A DNA stretch of 14,585 nt. It comes from CAZDYP01 sp964509505 (GTDB taxonomy: Bacteria; Chloroflexota; Anaerolineae; JACRMK01). The notes below the pieces were generated by a model. That model made no database searches, was not told the DNA's origin, and saw only the letters and a program-made list of their open reading frames with translations. The translations under genes were made by a program, and so were the position numbers. This document shows positions 12,873 to 14,585 of the stretch, one piece after another. The stretch covers positions 1-14,585 of the forward strand of contig CAZDYP010000145.1 of NCBI GenBank assembly GCA_964509505.1, given 5' to 3'. How positions within the stretch are numbered: position 1 is the stretch's first letter; every line of letters begins with the position of its first letter.

Positions 12873-14318
12873 ATGTTGTCTAACGCTTTGATAATCACTC
12901 GCCGCGAGTTGCGCGACAGCTTGCGCGACTGGCGCATTCTCACGCCGATTGCCATCTTGTCATGCGGCTTTCCATGGTTGATGTTGTTGCTCGCGCAAAT
13001 CGTGTTCACGTATGCGCGCAATTTCGATCAAGAGGCGCTGTTCTTCACCGTCGTGCCATTCTCGTTGATGATCGTCGGCTTCTTCCCAATTTCGTTTTGC
13101 CTCATCATCGCGCTCGAAGCGTTCGTCGGCGAGAAAGAACGCAACAGCCTTGAGCCATTGCTCGCTGCGCCCATCACCGACTTCGAGCTCTACCTCGGCA
13201 AGTTGCTGGCGTGTATGGTGCTGCCGCTCATCGCATCGCTCATTGGTCTCACCCTCTTCATCATTGGACTTAAGTGGGCAAAAGGCTTAGATGTGCCGCA
13301 ATGGATGTTGTGGCAAATCGTCTTGCTCACCGTGCTGGAGGCTTTGCTGATGGTTGGCGGCGCCGTCGTCGTCTCGTCGCACACGACCAGCGTCCGCGCC
13401 GCAAACTTGCTCGCTTCGTTCATCATCGTGCCGATGACGCTGTTGGTGCAAGGCGAGAGCATTCTCATCCTCAACAACAAACCCGAAGTGCTGTGGATCA
13501 TCATGGGGGGCTTGATCGTCGCCAATCTGATCGTGACGCGCATGGGCATCCGTTTATTCAACCGCGAAGAAATTTTGGCGCGCGAGATGGACGAGCTGAA
13601 CATGCGACGACTTAGCCGCACCTTCTGGAATTATCTGACTGAAGGGTATGGGCGTTTCTCGTTCGTGCGTTTTTATCGCCACGACCTGCCCGCGATTCTG
13701 GCGCGCAATCGTCTGGCGCTAGGCGTCACAACATTGGTCGTCCTCATCGGTTTGGTCGGCGGTTGGGTGTATGCGTTCATGTATCCGATGCCTCCCGACA
13801 CGTTGCCATTGAAAGATTTGACGGCTGACCAATTCATGGCGAGCCTCAAGCAATCGCCTTACTTCGTGGGAATGCCTCACCTCACATTGAACGCGATCTT
13901 TGTCAACAACGTGCGCTCGCTCGCCTTGGCGGGACTCGTCGGCTTATTCTCGTTTGGCACACTCGCGCTAGTGTTGTTGATGGCGCCGATGGGCATACTC
14001 GGTTTTCTTGGGAGCCAGATCGGCATGCAAGGTTACGCGCCATGGACGTTCATGCTCGCCGTGACTGTGCCGCACGGCATCCTCGAAATTCCCGCTGCGA
14101 TTCTGGCGACGGGACTGGCGTTGCAGATGGGCGCGGCTATGATCGCTCCACGCAACAACTTGACGGCAGGCGAAGGGGTGTTGCTCGCGCTCGCCGACTT
14201 CTTGCGAACCTACCTCCTCGTCGTCGTGCCGTTGCTCTTCGTCGCCGCCTACATCGAGGCGGCCATCACGCCGCAAGTGGTCGCATGGTGTTTGAACAAT
14301 CGGTGTTTGCTGCCGTGA
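12873..14318 (+). CDS. ABC-2 permease fused to SpoIIM-like membrane domain
   Basis: A 481-residue integral membrane protein. Residues 1-235 look like an ABC-2 permease: a short N-terminal helix, membrane segments near 22-47, 57-84, 108-133, 147-169, 178-200 and 206-223, and the hallmark EKERNSLEPLLAAPITD (87-103). After a charged linker (230-270) comes a second module with segments near 281-304, 347-372, 392-420 and 443-466. It carries IFVNNVR (342-348) and PHGILEIPA (400-408), both typical of the stage II sporulation protein M (SpoIIM/DUF95) family. It should form the membrane part of the exporter with the upstream ATPase. AGAGG at 12863-12867 lies 5 nt before the ATG at 12873; the in-frame TTG at 12852 is less likely. 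No other sporulation genes are seen, so a sporulation role should not be assumed. A terminator follows. Confidence 0.9.
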   Translation: MLSNALIITRRELRDSLRDWRILTPIAILSCGFPWLMLLLAQIVFTYARNFDQEALFFTVVPFSLMIVGFFPISFCLIIALEAFVGEKERNSLEPLLAAPITDFELYLGKLLACMVLPLIASLIGLTLFIIGLKWAKGLDVPQWMLWQIVLLTVLEALLMVGGAVVVSSHTTSVRAANLLASFIIVPMTLLVQGESILILNNKPEVLWIIMGGLIVANLIVTRMGIRLFNREEILAREMDELNMRRLSRTFWNYLTEGYGRFSFVRFYRHDLPAILARNRLALGVTTLVVLIGLVGGWVYAFMYPMPPDTLPLKDLTADQFMASLKQSPYFVGMPHLTLNAIFVNNVRSLALAGLVGLFSFGTLALVLLMAPMGILGFLGSQIGMQGYAPWTFMLAVTVPHGILEIPAAILATGLALQMGAAMIAPRNNLTAGEGVLLALADFLRTYLLVVVPLLFVAAYIEAAITPQVVAWCLNNRCLLP

Positions 14319-14342
14319 ACACAAACCCGCGGGTTTTCATTG

Positions 14343-14388
14343 AAAAGGCGCGAAGAACACAAAGATTTTCTTCGTGCCTTTTGTGTTT
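14343..14388 (+). terminator. Rho-independent terminator of the exporter operon
   Basis: A 15-position stem, AAAAGGCGCGAAGAA (14343-14357) with TTCTTCGTGCCTTTT (14368-14382), has one G-T wobble and a 10-nt loop. It ends in TTTTGTGTTT. It starts 25 nt after the TGA of the permease. A 14-bp perfect palindrome, AAACCCGCGGGTTT (14323-14336), lies in between and may form a second, weaker stem. Confidence 0.75.
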
Positions 14389-14433
14389 CCAAACCCTCTG
14401 ATGAAGTTTAAGCAATTAATTCCGTTACGGTGG

Positions 14434-14489
14434 GTGTAGGGCAAGTTTTTAACTTGCCCACGTGGACAAGTTAAAAACTTGTCTTACAC
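14434..14489. repeat. Doubly palindromic GTGTAGGG-family repeat
   Basis: The outer arms 14434-14456 and 14467-14489 are inverted copies matching at 21 of 23 positions. Each arm is itself palindromic at its inner end (CAAGTT/AACTTG). The 10-nt centre contains CCACGTGG. The first part, GTGTAGGGCAAGTTTTTAAC followed by TTGCCC, matches the repeat at 11806-11836. It is intergenic and past the exporter terminator. Nothing else is recognisable in the rest of 14389-14540. Confidence 0.8.
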
Positions 14490-14540
14490 TTGCGCTCATA
14501 CTCGTATTATTTTTTGAAACTTCATTAGAACACCGCGCCC

Positions 14541-14569
14541 TTGTGTTGAAAAGCATGTTGTCTTATACT
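14541..14569 (+). promoter_or_regulatory. Candidate promoter reading out of the window
   Basis: TATACT (14564-14569, five of six) lies 17 nt after TTGTGT (14541-14546, a weak -35 with three matches). It follows the exporter terminator and would drive a gene beyond the window edge. Confidence 0.35.
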
Positions 14570-14585
14570 CTTGCCCGATTTTCTA

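Overview
The window is a 14.6 kb piece of a draft bacterial chromosome. A run of 100 Ns at 8450-8549 marks a scaffold gap. Base composition is fairly GC-rich by eye. The genes are chromosomal housekeeping and catabolic genes, with no phage or plasmid genes. A GAF-rich HD-GYP protein, scpA, a dGTPase-like gene, an ABC-2 permease fused to a SpoIIM-like domain, and many short intergenic repeats together suggest a Chloroflexota-like (Anaerolineae/Caldilineae type) bacterium. That taxonomic guess is an inference from gene style, not from a marker gene.

Layout. (1) 2-3915, + strand: four hydrolase genes in a row. They are the C-terminal part of a neutral-ceramidase-like protein, a metallo-beta-lactamase-fold lactonase-like hydrolase, a creatininase-family amidohydrolase, and a CocE/NonD (S15) acyl hydrolase. 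A strong intrinsic terminator at 3937-3985 ends the block. (2) 4159-7656, + strand: a cyclic-di-GMP phosphodiesterase (degenerate receiver, two GAF domains, HD-GYP), followed after 9 nt by a GH4 NAD-dependent glycosidase. (3) 7713-9624: scpA on the minus strand, with its N-terminus lost in the gap, divergent from a lipoprotein that fuses a SurA-like chaperone region to a TlpA/ResA thioredoxin. (4) 9625-11631: a 164-bp transposon-like element with 24-bp inverted ends, then two minus-strand genes, a dGTPase homologue and an unrecognised 138-residue protein that appears to be read from a leaderless mRNA. (5) 11770-14388, + strand: an ABC-2 type exporter (ATPase plus permease-SpoIIM fusion) with a promoter in front and a terminator behind.

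The most unusual signal lies between the genes. At least four gaps hold degenerate tandem arrays with a 7-nt period: 1223-1292, 7661-7695, 9625-9645 and 11184-11211. A fifth gap (12822-12861) has a 10-nt period. Three of the heptad arrays start within a few bases of a stop codon and have units that themselves contain stop codons (TGAGTAA, TAGTCAG). Because 7 is not a multiple of 3, such an array places stops in all three frames. The 164-bp inverted-repeat element sits inside one of these arrays, and removing it with an 8-bp duplication restores the heptad register. A second repeat family (GTGTAGGG-type inverted repeat) occurs at 11806-11836 and, in a larger doubly palindromic form, at 14434-14489.

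I found no CRISPR array, tRNA, rRNA, defence system or complete insertion sequence. The candidates for something new are the intergenic repeat architecture, the leaderless small gene, the hairpin over the dgt ribosome binding site, and the three unusual domain arrangements (degenerate-receiver HD-GYP, SurA-TlpA, ABC2-SpoIIM).
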